DNA from: Pseudomonadota bacterium
GTDB taxonomy: Bacteria > Pseudomonadota > Gammaproteobacteria > Burkholderiales > Burkholderiaceae_B
Length of the DNA stretch: 17,486 bases
NCBI GenBank assembly: GCA_023432075.1
Contig: JAEYVD010000057.1
Location: 1-17,486 of the forward strand
Direction: 5' to 3'
The notes below the pieces were generated by a model that saw nothing but the letters and a program-made list of their open reading frames with translations, was not told where the DNA came from and did no database searches. The position numbers and the translations under genes are program-made. This document shows positions 8,813-14,874 of the stretch, in pieces. Positions within the stretch are counted from its first letter, which is position 1. The number at the start of each line of letters is the position of its first letter.

Positions 8813-9721
8813 ATGCAATTGAATCCTGGCCGGAACGCGGCCACCACCCTGGGTCTGCTGGCTATCCTGCTGTGGGGTACGGTCGTTGGCCTGATTCGGG
8901 GCGTCAGTGAAAACTTCGGTCCGATCGGCGGCGCCGCGCTCATTTATACGGGAGGGTCCCTCTTCCTGGTGCTGCTGTTGGGATTCCCGAAGCTGCGCAC
9001 GTTTCCCAGGTCGTATCTCGTCGTGGGCAGCCTGCTGTTCGTCGCCTATGAGATATGCCTGTCGCTGTCGCTGGGGTTCGCGGCCGATCGTGGGCAAGCC
9101 ATTGAGCTGGGCATCGTCAATTACCTGTGGCCATGCCTGACGGTGGTGTTCGCCATGCTCATCAACGGGCAGCGGGCGAGCTGGTGGGTGGCGCCGGGCA
9201 TCTTGTTGTCGGTCTGCGGCATCGTCTGGGTCGTGGGCGGAACGGGCGGGCTGTCAATTGAACGCACCGCCGCGAATGTATCGAGCAATCCTCTGAGTTA
9301 TGGGCTGGCCTTCAGCGGCGCCATTATCTGGGCCGTTTATTGCAACGTGACCAAGCGCTTTGCCGACGGCAAGAACGGCGTCGCGTTGTTTTTCATGCTC
9401 ACGGCGGCGGTCCTGTGGATCAAGTACCTGTTCAGCGCGGAACCCTCCCTGGTGTTTGCCGCGCCCGCCACGGTCGAGTTGTGCGTCGCTGCTGGCGCCA
9501 TGGCAAGCGGCTACGCACTCTGGAACGTGGGGATACTGCGCGGCAACCTGACGCTGCTGGCCACCGCGTCGTACTTCACGCCGGTCTTCTCCACCTTCTT
9601 TGCCGCGCTGTGGCTATCCACGCCGCTCACCCTGTCGTTCTGGCAAGGCGTGGCGACGGTCACTGCCGGCTCATTGTTGTGCTGGGCAGCGACGCGCGGC
9701 AGACCGGCCCGTAACGGATAG
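8813..9721 (+). CDS. yddG: YddG-like aromatic amino acid exporter (DMT superfamily)
   Basis: 302 aa, against 293 for E. coli YddG. It has ten predicted transmembrane helices in two EamA-type halves. Typical marks are the first helix GLLAILLWGTVVGLIRGVSE, the IELGIVNYLWPCLTVVFAML stretch at about 98-116, and SYFTPVFSTFFAALWL near the C-terminus, which matches YddG proteins better than generic EamA permeases. YddG exports aromatic amino acids, some analogues and paraquat from the cytoplasm; the exact substrate here is inferred from similarity. ATG 8813 has GGAAACGG just upstream and leads directly into helix 1; the in-frame ATG at 8777 would add a hydrophilic extension and is rejected. It diverges from the 79-aa gene and converges with the 63-aa membrane protein. 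Confidence 0.88.
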   Translation: MQLNPGRNAATTLGLLAILLWGTVVGLIRGVSENFGPIGGAALIYTGGSLFLVLLLGFPKLRTFPRSYLVVGSLLFVAYEICLSLSLGFAADRGQAIELGIVNYLWPCLTVVFAMLINGQRASWWVAPGILLSVCGIVWVVGGTGGLSIERTAANVSSNPLSYGLAFSGAIIWAVYCNVTKRFADGKNGVALFFMLTAAVLWIKYLFSAEPSLVFAAPATVELCVAAGAMASGYALWNVGILRGNLTLLATASYFTPVFSTFFAALWLSTPLTLSFWQGVATVTAGSLLCWAATRGRPARNG

Positions 9722-9748
9722 TCCGGGCCAGGTCTGGGAGGGGGGAGA

Positions 9749-9940
9749 TTAGTCGACGAGCATCGTCAGCGCGACCGCGAACCCCAAGGGAACCAGCAGC
9801 AACGATGCAAAGGTGGAACTGACAATCGCCGCCGATATCTTCAGCAAGGGCTCCGGCCCTGCGCTTCGTATCGTTTGAATCACCAACGCGACGATACCCA
9901 TAACCATCAAACAGCTCATGAAAACTGCCAAGTAAGTCAT
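9749..9940 (-). CDS. Small two-helix membrane protein, 63 aa
   Basis: It starts MTYLAVFMSCLMVMGIVALV. Two hydrophobic segments (about 2-24 and 36-61) are joined by a short hydrophilic loop, IRSAGPEPLLK, so a helical hairpin in the inner membrane is expected. No family recognised and no catalytic motif. The start at 9940 is well supported by GGAG five bases upstream on the minus strand; the longer open frame to 10123 is Cys/Arg/Ser-rich and not believable as an N-terminus. It converges with the YddG-like exporter with a 27-bp gap and no obvious terminator between. About 260 bp separate it from the divergent 83-aa gene. Confidence 0.78.
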   Translation of the reverse strand: MTYLAVFMSCLMVMGIVALVIQTIRSAGPEPLLKISAAIVSSTFASLLLVPLGFAVALTMLVD

Positions 9941-10200
9941 GTTGTCTCCGTCCTCGCCTGATTTAGGGGATTCGGCGCCGCTGAGCGGTCTTGATGTTTG
10001 TGTCGATTGTGCGCCTGTATGGCGAGACTGCACCCTAGGGTTTTCCTTGCCGCACGCTTGCTGTGTGGCGAAATAGCCGCGCAGTCTGCAGCATGAAATC
10101 CGTGTGCGAACGCAGCATTTCATCGTGGCGCAATGGCGATCGGCCGCGAGGCGCGTTTGCGCTACGATGGCGTCATCAAAACTCCCGAAAAGGCCGCGAG

Positions 10201-10452
10201 ATGCCGCAAAAACTACGCCCTGGCACGCGCGCCACCTTGCAGGTCCGCCAGCTTTTGCCTGGCGAGTTTGCGTGGATCATCACGCTGCTCGATCCCGAAT
10301 CCGGCAATGTGCGCAGCACCAATTACTCGGACAAGCGATATCCCAGCCAAGATGAAGCGTCGACCGCCGGCAAGGCTACCGTTGTCGCGTTTCTCGCCAA
10401 TGACGCGCTGGAACGCGCGCCGGCCGCAAGCGGCGGCAAGCGCAAGGACTGA
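10201..10452 (+). CDS. Uncharacterised 83-aa protein
   Basis: The protein begins MPQKLRPGTRATLQVRQLLP. No named family recognised. It is small, basic and soluble. Two probable strands (ATLQVRQLL, FAWIITLLDPESGNV) are followed by a segment with conserved-looking charged positions (RSTNYSDKRYPSQDEA) and a helix (STAGKATVVAFLANDALE), then a Lys/Gly-rich tail. The strand-strand-helix pattern could be a compact nucleic-acid-binding or adaptor domain, but this is guesswork. The frame is open upstream to 10063; ATG 10201 is chosen because the earlier part is low quality, and a weak AAGG lies 8-11 bp before it. A hairpin follows the stop, so it appears to be a separate unit from the small-protein cluster downstream. 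Confidence 0.7.
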   Translation: MPQKLRPGTRATLQVRQLLPGEFAWIITLLDPESGNVRSTNYSDKRYPSQDEASTAGKATVVAFLANDALERAPAASGGKRKD

Positions 10453-10475
10453 CCCCGCAAGCTGTCTTTTCATGT

Positions 10476-10500
10476 CCCAGGACCGCTGACCGGTCTTGGG
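10476..10500 (+). terminator. Hairpin after the 83-aa gene
   Basis: CCCAGGACCG pairs with CGGTCTTGGG (10 bp, including one G-T wobble) around CTGAC. There is no T tract afterwards, so this is a possible rather than a standard terminator. It sits between the 83-aa gene and the next transcription unit. Confidence 0.4.
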
Positions 10501-10559
10501 CACGCCATTTGCTGATGCTCGGGCAAGGCGCATGTTGCGCTGCTTGAGGAGAGGCAATC

Positions 10560-10751
10560 ATGTCCCAGATCCCGCATCGAGAGCCCGGCCAGCCGGACGT
10601 TCTCACGCCCGACGATCCGGCGCTTCCGGGAAATCCGCCCGCGGACGATCCGCGTCCGGATCCGGGCCGTCCCACGGACAACCCCGACGTCATCGACCCC
10701 ACGCCGCCCGCGCCGGATCCCCGCGCGCCCGGCACCATCGATCTGGCCTGA
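10560..10751 (+). CDS. Pro/Asp-rich 63-aa protein
   Basis: The protein begins MSQIPHREPGQPDVLTPDDP and continues in the same low-complexity style, with Pro, Asp, Gly and Arg making up most of it and no hydrophobic core. It is predicted to be disordered, strongly acidic, and without signal peptide or membrane span. Asp-Pro and Pro-Asp-Pro units recur (PDDP, ADDP, RPDPGRP, DPTPP, PDPRAP). A strong Shine-Dalgarno (GAGGAGAGG) directly upstream shows it is very likely translated despite its odd composition. It is followed at 52 bp by the 24-aa microprotein gene and then by a large membrane protein gene, all co-directional, which suggests one operon. Function unknown; a flexible cytoplasmic partner or tether for a membrane protein is only a guess. 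Confidence 0.72.
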   Translation: MSQIPHREPGQPDVLTPDDPALPGNPPADDPRPDPGRPTDNPDVIDPTPPAPDPRAPGTIDLA

Positions 10752-10803
10752 TTGCGGCCAGCATTACTTCATCCAATCCCTTCATCGAAGCAAGGAGGTT
10801 TCC

Positions 10804-10878
10804 ATGCGCTCCATTCTGTTGTGGCTGCTTGGTGTGCCCATTCCCATCATCATCCTGCTGGCGCTGTTCTGGCACTGA
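10804..10878 (+). CDS. 24-aa single-helix membrane microprotein
   Basis: The gene encodes just 24 residues, starting MRSILLWLLGVPIPIIILLA and ending LFWH before TGA. A near-perfect Shine-Dalgarno, AAGGAGG, sits 6 bp ahead of the ATG, among the best in the window, so translation is well supported. Apart from Arg2, Ser3 and the last His, the chain is entirely hydrophobic, with a central Gly-Val-Pro-Ile-Pro kink, so it should be one membrane-spanning helix with the basic end inside. I recall similar 'LLWLLGIPIPIIILIALFWH' peptides in other proteobacteria, usually unannotated; this memory was not checked. It lies between the Pro/Asp-rich gene and the 307-aa membrane protein gene, and may regulate or stabilise the latter. 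Standard length cut-offs miss it. Confidence 0.72.
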   Translation: MRSILLWLLGVPIPIIILLALFWH

Positions 10879-10950
10879 AGGCCGGTTCGTCATTCCCGCT
10901 TTGGCATCCGCGTCAGCGCGGTTGCGTAGGACTCTGGACAAGGATCGATC

Positions 10951-11874
10951 ATGCAAAATACGTCTTCATTAAGCCAACCCTACGCCGATGGCGTGCCTCC
11001 ACGTGAGTCCGCCATTTCGGCTGTGTCGTGGGCGGCGGTTTTCGCCGGCGCGGTGATCGCCGCGGCGCTGTCGCTCGCGTTGTTCGCCGGCGGCACCGGC
11101 CTCGGGTTCCTGTCGGTATCGCCCTGGGGCGACGAGGGCATGTCGGCCCCCGCCGTCGGCATCGGCATCATTGTCTGGATGCTGATCACGCAGATCATTT
11201 CGTATGGCATCGGCGGCTATGTCGCCGGGCGACTGCGCACGAAATGGGTCGACGTGCACTCCGATGAGGTCTACTTCCGCGACACCGCGCATGGCTTTCT
11301 GGTCTGGGCGCTGAGCGCTATCGTCAGTGCCGCGCTGCTCGGTTCGGCGCTGGCGTCCATGGCTTCCGGCGTGGCCAAGGCCGGCGCTTCGGTGGTGGCC
11401 ACTGCCGGCACCGCTGCGACCGCGGCGGCGACGGCGGGCGCTGCCGGTGCGAGCAGTGGCGGTGGCATGGAGCGCGCCACCGACTATCTCACCGATACCC
11501 TGATGCGCTCGGAACGTCCCGAGGCCAACACCGACCCTGAAGCGGCGCGCGCCGAAGTCGGCCGCATCGTCGCCATGAGCATTACGCGCGGCGACATGAC
11601 GCCCGCGGATCGCGACTACGTGGTGAAGGTTGTGGCCGCGCAGGCCGGCGTGGATCCCGCCGTGGCGCAGCGCCGCGTCGACGAGGCGATCCAGAACGCC
11701 AAGAAGACGGCTGAAGAAGCCAAGGTGAAGGCCAAGGAAGCTGCCGATGCGGCCCGCAAGGCTGCCGCGGCGTTCGCGCTGTGGGGCTTTGCGTCGATGC
11801 TGATCGGCGCGTTCGTGGCAAGCCTGGCTGCCACGTGGGGCGGCCGCCGCCGCGATACGGTGTATCGCGTTTAA
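10951..11874 (+). CDS. Multi-helix membrane protein of unknown function (sometimes labelled 'PhnA-like')
   Basis: 307 aa. Hydrophobic helices at about 26-53, 66-93 and 113-137, then a long Ala/Gly-rich stretch (136-168), a soluble region (170-240), a charged Ala/Lys/Glu helix with coiled-coil character (about 243-272), and a final transmembrane helix (272-295) ending in GGRRRDTVYRV. The start S-W-A-A-V-F-A-G-A-V-I-A-A-A-L and the Y-G-I-G-G-Y-V-A-G-R-L-R motif (85-96) are typical of a proteobacterial family often misleadingly annotated as PhnA-like; it has no resemblance to true PhnA. The segment MTPADRDYVVKVVAAQAGVD, then PAVAQRRVDEA, is also a recurring feature of this family. Role unknown; an envelope stress role is inference from context. 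ATG 10951 has AAGGA 7 bp upstream. It is the last gene of the three-gene cluster. Confidence 0.82.
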   Translation: MQNTSSLSQPYADGVPPRESAISAVSWAAVFAGAVIAAALSLALFAGGTGLGFLSVSPWGDEGMSAPAVGIGIIVWMLITQIISYGIGGYVAGRLRTKWVDVHSDEVYFRDTAHGFLVWALSAIVSAALLGSALASMASGVAKAGASVVATAGTAATAAATAGAAGASSGGGMERATDYLTDTLMRSERPEANTDPEAARAEVGRIVAMSITRGDMTPADRDYVVKVVAAQAGVDPAVAQRRVDEAIQNAKKTAEEAKVKAKEAADAARKAAAAFALWGFASMLIGAFVASLAATWGGRRRDTVYRV

Positions 11875-11911
11875 TGTGGGGTTTCGGGTGTAAATGATCA
11901 GCCCGAATGCA

Positions 11912-11940
11912 AAAGGGCCCGCACAGTGTGCGGGCCCTTT
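11912..11940. terminator. Strong hairpin terminator shared by the tRNA gene and the 307-aa gene
   Basis: AAAGGGCCCGCAC and GTGCGGGCCCTTT form a perfect 13-bp stem with the loop AGT. On the minus strand it is followed by TTTTGC, making it a good terminator for the tRNA, whose 3' CCA end is 8 bp away. On the plus strand the tail is only TTTAAATTCTTT, 37 bp after the membrane protein stop, so it can work there as well but less ideally. Confidence 0.85.
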
Positions 11941-11948
11941 AAATTCTT

Positions 11949-12025
11949 TGGTGGCGCATCCCTGATTCGAACAGGGGACCTGCGGATTATGATTCCGTCG
12001 CTCTAACCGGCTGAGCTAATGCGCC
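11949..12025 (-). tRNA. tRNA with CAT anticodon (probably elongator tRNA-Met)
   Basis: 77 nt including an encoded 3' CCA. The acceptor stem GGCGCAT/ATGCGCC pairs fully. The D arm is GCTC/GAGC with an AGCCGGTTA loop. The anticodon loop is ATCATAA (anticodon CAT at positions 34-36). The variable loop is AGGTC and the T arm CCCTG/CAGGG with loop TTCGAAT. It lacks the initiator tRNA features (unpaired first base pair, three G-C pairs in the anticodon stem), so it is not tRNA-fMet. CAT could also be the lysidine-modified tRNA-Ile2; G4-C69 rather than C4-G69 in the acceptor stem leans to Met. It has its own promoter and terminator. Confidence 0.93.
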
Positions 12026-12079
12026 ATCTTTTTTTCGCGGTTCGGTTTGCTTGGCAAGTGCCGATCAACGAAGAACGAA

Positions 12080-12109
12080 ATTCTAGCACGAAGTTTTTTT
12101 GGAGTGCAA
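12080..12109 (-). promoter_or_regulatory. Sigma-70 promoter of the tRNA gene
   Basis: On the minus strand: -35 TTGCAC (12104-12109), an 18-bp spacer containing a run of seven A, and -10 TAGAAT (12080-12085). The predicted start point near 12072 gives a leader of roughly 47 nt before the mature tRNA 5' end at 12025. An AT-rich patch (AAAAATTT) lies some 15-20 bp further upstream, loosely like an UP element. Confidence 0.7.
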
Positions 12110-12187
12110 GTGGGCTCGGGCCAAATTTTTATCGGCCCATCCACACGCCCGTCTTGACCCGGCACTGGCACGGGGGCGCAACGCGCT

Positions 12188-13504
12188 TCAAGCATCCTGG
12201 GCAAGCCGGATGCCGGAGAACTGCCAGCGCGCCTCGGGCGGAAAGAAATTGCGGTAGCTCGGGCGGATGTGGTCGCGCGGCGTGGCGCAGGAACCGCCGC
12301 GCAGGACGTACTGGTTGCACATGAACTTGCCGTTGTATTCGCCGACGGCGCCCGCGCTGGGCTGAAAGCCCGGATAGGCGTCATAGCCGCTCGAGGTCCA
12401 TTCCCAGGCGTCGCCGAACAATTGCACGGGGCCGCCCTGGCTGTGGCGCGCGGGGGCGGGGCGCGTGTCCAGGTGACCGTTCTCCAGCATGTTCGCGCGG
12501 GCCGAATAGGTTTCTTCCGACAACTGGCGCGCGGCGTGTTCCCATTCCGCTTCGCGGGGCAGGCGCGCGCCGGCCCAGCGGGCGTAGGCATCGGCCTCGA
12601 AGTAACTGACGTGCGTGACCGGGGCGTCCAGTTCCACGTCCTGCATGCCGCGCAGCGTGAAGACGCGCCACGCTTCGTCTGTGCTTTCCCAATACAGCGG
12701 GGCGCGCCAGCCTTGCGCGCTCACTATGTCCCAACCCATCGACAGCCACAGTTCGGGCCGCTCGTACCCGCCGTCCTCCATGAAGGCCAGATACTCGCCC
12801 TGGGTCACGAGACGATCGGAAAGCGAGAAAGGCGTCAGCAGGACATCGTGGGCCGGGCCTTCGTTGTCGAAGGCGAAGCCGCGTCCGTCGTGGCCGATGC
12901 GCGTGATGCCGCCGTCGTAACGGGTCCAGCCCGGCGTTGTCGCGGGCGGTTGCGCGGGTTGGCCCGGCGCGACGTAAGCCGGCCTGAGCGGATTGGCCGA
13001 CAGCATGTGCTTCAGATCGGTCAGGATGAGTTCCTGGTGCTGTTGCTCGTGATTGAGGCCAAGCTCCAGCAGCGCGTCGAATTCGGGATCATTGCCGCCC
13101 ACGCGCGAGATCAGCGCATGCATCGCATCGTCGACGTGTTGCCGGTATCGCTGCACTTCCGAAAGCGGCGGGCGCGACAACAACCCGCGTTGCGGGCGCG
13201 GATGTTTGGCGCCGACGGCGTTGTAATAGGAGTTGAAGAGCATCCGGTATTGCGGATGGAAGGGCGGGCGGGACGCGTCAAAGCGCGCCAGCAGGAAGGT
13301 CTCGAAGAACCAGGTGGTGTGGGCCAGATGCCATTTGACCGGACTGCAATCGGGCATGGACTGCACCTGGCAGTCCTCCGGGCTCAAGGGCGCGGCCAGC
13401 GCGGCGGTGGTGGAGCGTACGGCGTCGTACCGGTCGTGCTGTCCGGCTTGTCCGCTGGCATAAGGCCCGATGGCGGGATGAGTCAGCAGGCATGCGGGGT
13501 CCAT
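12188..13504 (-). CDS. egtB: Ergothioneine biosynthesis sulfoxide synthase EgtB
   Basis: 438 aa, normal for EgtB. A non-heme iron enzyme that joins hercynine to a thiol donor (gamma-glutamylcysteine or cysteine) with O2, giving the sulfoxide precursor of ergothioneine. The N-terminal DinB-like domain carries the iron-binding histidines: WHLAHT (His62 as the likely ligand) and NHEQQHQE (His152 and His156, the H-x3-H-x-E motif). The C-terminal formylglycine-generating-enzyme/sulfatase-modifying domain (about 190-438) shows ARLPREAEWEHAAR, GDAWEWTSSGY and RGGSCATPRDHIRPSYRNF. No gene for EgtA or EgtC is beside it, as in many proteobacterial egtBD pairs, so the thiol donor may be free cysteine; this cannot be decided here. 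GGAG lies about 8 bp before ATG 13504. It starts 32 bp after egtD. Confidence 0.95.
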   Translation of the reverse strand: MDPACLLTHPAIGPYASGQAGQHDRYDAVRSTTAALAAPLSPEDCQVQSMPDCSPVKWHLAHTTWFFETFLLARFDASRPPFHPQYRMLFNSYYNAVGAKHPRPQRGLLSRPPLSEVQRYRQHVDDAMHALISRVGGNDPEFDALLELGLNHEQQHQELILTDLKHMLSANPLRPAYVAPGQPAQPPATTPGWTRYDGGITRIGHDGRGFAFDNEGPAHDVLLTPFSLSDRLVTQGEYLAFMEDGGYERPELWLSMGWDIVSAQGWRAPLYWESTDEAWRVFTLRGMQDVELDAPVTHVSYFEADAYARWAGARLPREAEWEHAARQLSEETYSARANMLENGHLDTRPAPARHSQGGPVQLFGDAWEWTSSGYDAYPGFQPSAGAVGEYNGKFMCNQYVLRGGSCATPRDHIRPSYRNFFPPEARWQFSGIRLAQDA

Positions 13505-13536
13505 GGGGATATCTCCAGAATCGTGAACGCCCCGCG

Positions 13537-14514
13537 TCAGGCGCGGGCGCTGAAAACAGAAAACCAGTCGCGGGCGTCCGACCAGTGCGCGACATCGTGA
13601 AAGCCCGCGCGGTGAAGCAGATCGCTGAAGGCCTGCGGCGTGAATTTGTAGGAGTTCTCGGTGTGGATGCGTTCGCCGGCCTTGAACTCGCGATGGCCGC
13701 CGGGCCAGGCAACGCGCACGGCGCGCTGCGCCTCCAGGTGCATCTCGACGCGAGAACGTTCGCTGTTGAAGAGCGCCACGTGGCGCCAGTCATCGACACT
13801 GAAATCGCTGCCGAGCACGGTGTTCACGTGGCGCAGCAGATTCAGATTGAACGCGGCCGTCAGGTGCAGGGCGTCGTCGTAGGCCGGTTCCAGCACGCTC
13901 TTCGGTTTGACCCGATCGACGCCGACCACGAGTCCGCCGCCGGGACAGGCTTCGCGGATTCGCCGCAGCATGGCATACGCGGCATCGGGGCCTAGATTGC
14001 CGATGCTGGAGCCGGGGTAGAAGAACAGGCGTTGCTGCGCCGGAACGCCTTCGGGCATCGCCAGTTCATGCGAGAAATCCTGGCCGACGGCCGTGATCCG
14101 CATGTCCGGATACGAGAGTTTCAGGCGCCGCACGGCAGCCTGCAGATAGTCGGCGGAGATATCGACGGGCACATAGTGGCTGGGCCGCAGGCTGGCGAAT
14201 AGCCGCTCGGCCTTGACGCAATCGCCGGCGCCCAGGTCGATCATCGCCTGCACCGGTCCGACATGACGCGCGATATCTTTGCCGTGGCGCTGAAAGATCT
14301 CGTCTTCGCAGCGCGTTGGATAGTATTCGGGCAGTTGCGTGATGGCCGTGAAGAGCGATGAGCCGAGTGCGTCGTACAGGAACTTGGGGTCGATGTGGGC
14401 GGCGCTGTCCAGCAGCCCGTCTTGCAATTCGATCTGTTCGGCGCTGGGGTGCTGCGGCTCCTGCGCGATGAATTCCGGGGCGACGGCGGCAAGGAGTGCG
14501 GAAGGAGAAACCAT
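13537..14514 (-). CDS. egtD: L-histidine N(alpha)-methyltransferase EgtD
   Basis: 325 aa (mycobacterial EgtD is about 321). It transfers three methyl groups from S-adenosylmethionine to histidine, making hercynine, the first step of ergothioneine synthesis. Visible family marks: LYDALGSSLFTAITQLPEYY at 46-65 with PTR following; the SAM-binding DLGAGD (93-98); PVDIS (116-120); the YPGSSIGNLG stretch (166-175), whose Asn173 matches the substrate-contacting Asn; and the IHTENSYKF segment with Glu286 and Ser288, which correspond to the histidine-binding Glu/Ser pair of mycobacterial EgtD. ATG 14514 is chosen over the in-frame start at 14562 because AAGGAAC sits 7 bp upstream. First gene of the egtD-egtB operon. 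It diverges from the DUF883 gene. Confidence 0.95.
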   Translation of the reverse strand: MVSPSALLAAVAPEFIAQEPQHPSAEQIELQDGLLDSAAHIDPKFLYDALGSSLFTAITQLPEYYPTRCEDEIFQRHGKDIARHVGPVQAMIDLGAGDCVKAERLFASLRPSHYVPVDISADYLQAAVRRLKLSYPDMRITAVGQDFSHELAMPEGVPAQQRLFFYPGSSIGNLGPDAAYAMLRRIREACPGGGLVVGVDRVKPKSVLEPAYDDALHLTAAFNLNLLRHVNTVLGSDFSVDDWRHVALFNSERSRVEMHLEAQRAVRVAWPGGHREFKAGERIHTENSYKFTPQAFSDLLHRAGFHDVAHWSDARDWFSVFSARA

Positions 14515-14560
14515 GCGTTCAGTTCCTTTTTGGGGCGGTTGAAGCGCATTGCAAAGCGTC

Positions 14561-14591
14561 ATTGTGGCGGCTGAGGGGGTTTGCGTGTCAA
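14561..14591 (-). promoter_or_regulatory. Candidate promoter of the egtD-egtB operon
   Basis: On the minus strand: a perfect -35 TTGACA (14586-14591), a 19-bp spacer, and -10 CACAAT (14561-14566), followed some 45 bp later by the egtD start. The spacer is longer than the usual 17 bp. Such spacing is seen in promoters activated by MerR-type regulators, which untwist the DNA, but no regulator gene is in view, so control by one is speculation. Confidence 0.4.
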
Positions 14592-14793
14592 GCGCCAGGC
14601 CTCTGAATGCAATGGACTTTTACGAAATCGAAAGTGCGTCTGGCGGGGCGCAACAAGGGTTTTGTCCCAATAGAGCGCAGGCGCCAGACCTGTCCGTCAG
14701 CAAGTTTCGGGCCGCTGAAATATCGGTTTACGGCTGGTTGCGAAAGCTCGGGCAGTTTGGGGCCGTTGCTGTGGACAATGGGGCTTCGGCCAT

Positions 14794-14811
14794 GCGGAAC
14801 GATATTTCCGC
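14794..14811. repeat. Palindrome GCGGAA-N6-TTCCGC (possible operator)
   Basis: A perfect 6-bp inverted repeat with a 6-bp AT-rich centre (CGATAT), 63 bp upstream of the DUF883 start codon. The position suits an operator or an activator site for the DUF883-PLD operon. No cognate regulator is visible in the window. Confidence 0.35.
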
Positions 14812-14874
14812 GACCCTGGCGATGCTGCATTGCGTCAGTCGCCGGGGCGGTCCAAAAAAATCCAAGGAACTACC

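Larger units (their letters stand above)
14515..14874. other. 360-bp divergent regulatory region between egtD and the DUF883 gene
   Basis: Frames are open here on both strands (for example 14549-14878 plus, 14588-14830 minus), but none has a convincing start, composition or family match. I read the stretch as regulatory. It holds a consensus -35 for egtD, an inverted repeat GTCTGGCG...CGCCAGAC (14638-14645 with 14682-14689), and a palindrome at 14794-14811 nearer the DUF883 gene. Its length is large for simple divergent promoters. Confidence 0.6.

Noticed and set aside
10910..10923. Short hairpin CCGCG-TCAG-CGCGG before the 307-aa gene
   Set aside because: A 5-bp stem in GC-rich DNA is expected by chance and nothing suggests attenuation.
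11949..12187. tRNA 3' end as an attachment site for an integrated element
   Set aside because: No integrase gene and no noticed direct repeat of the tRNA 3' end in the window; flanking genes look like ordinary chromosome.
12269..13600. 443-aa open frame on the plus strand opposite egtB
   Set aside because: It lies opposite a gene with clear EgtB motifs; its Arg/Ala/Gly-rich translation and lack of any recognisable motif are typical of a GC-rich shadow frame.
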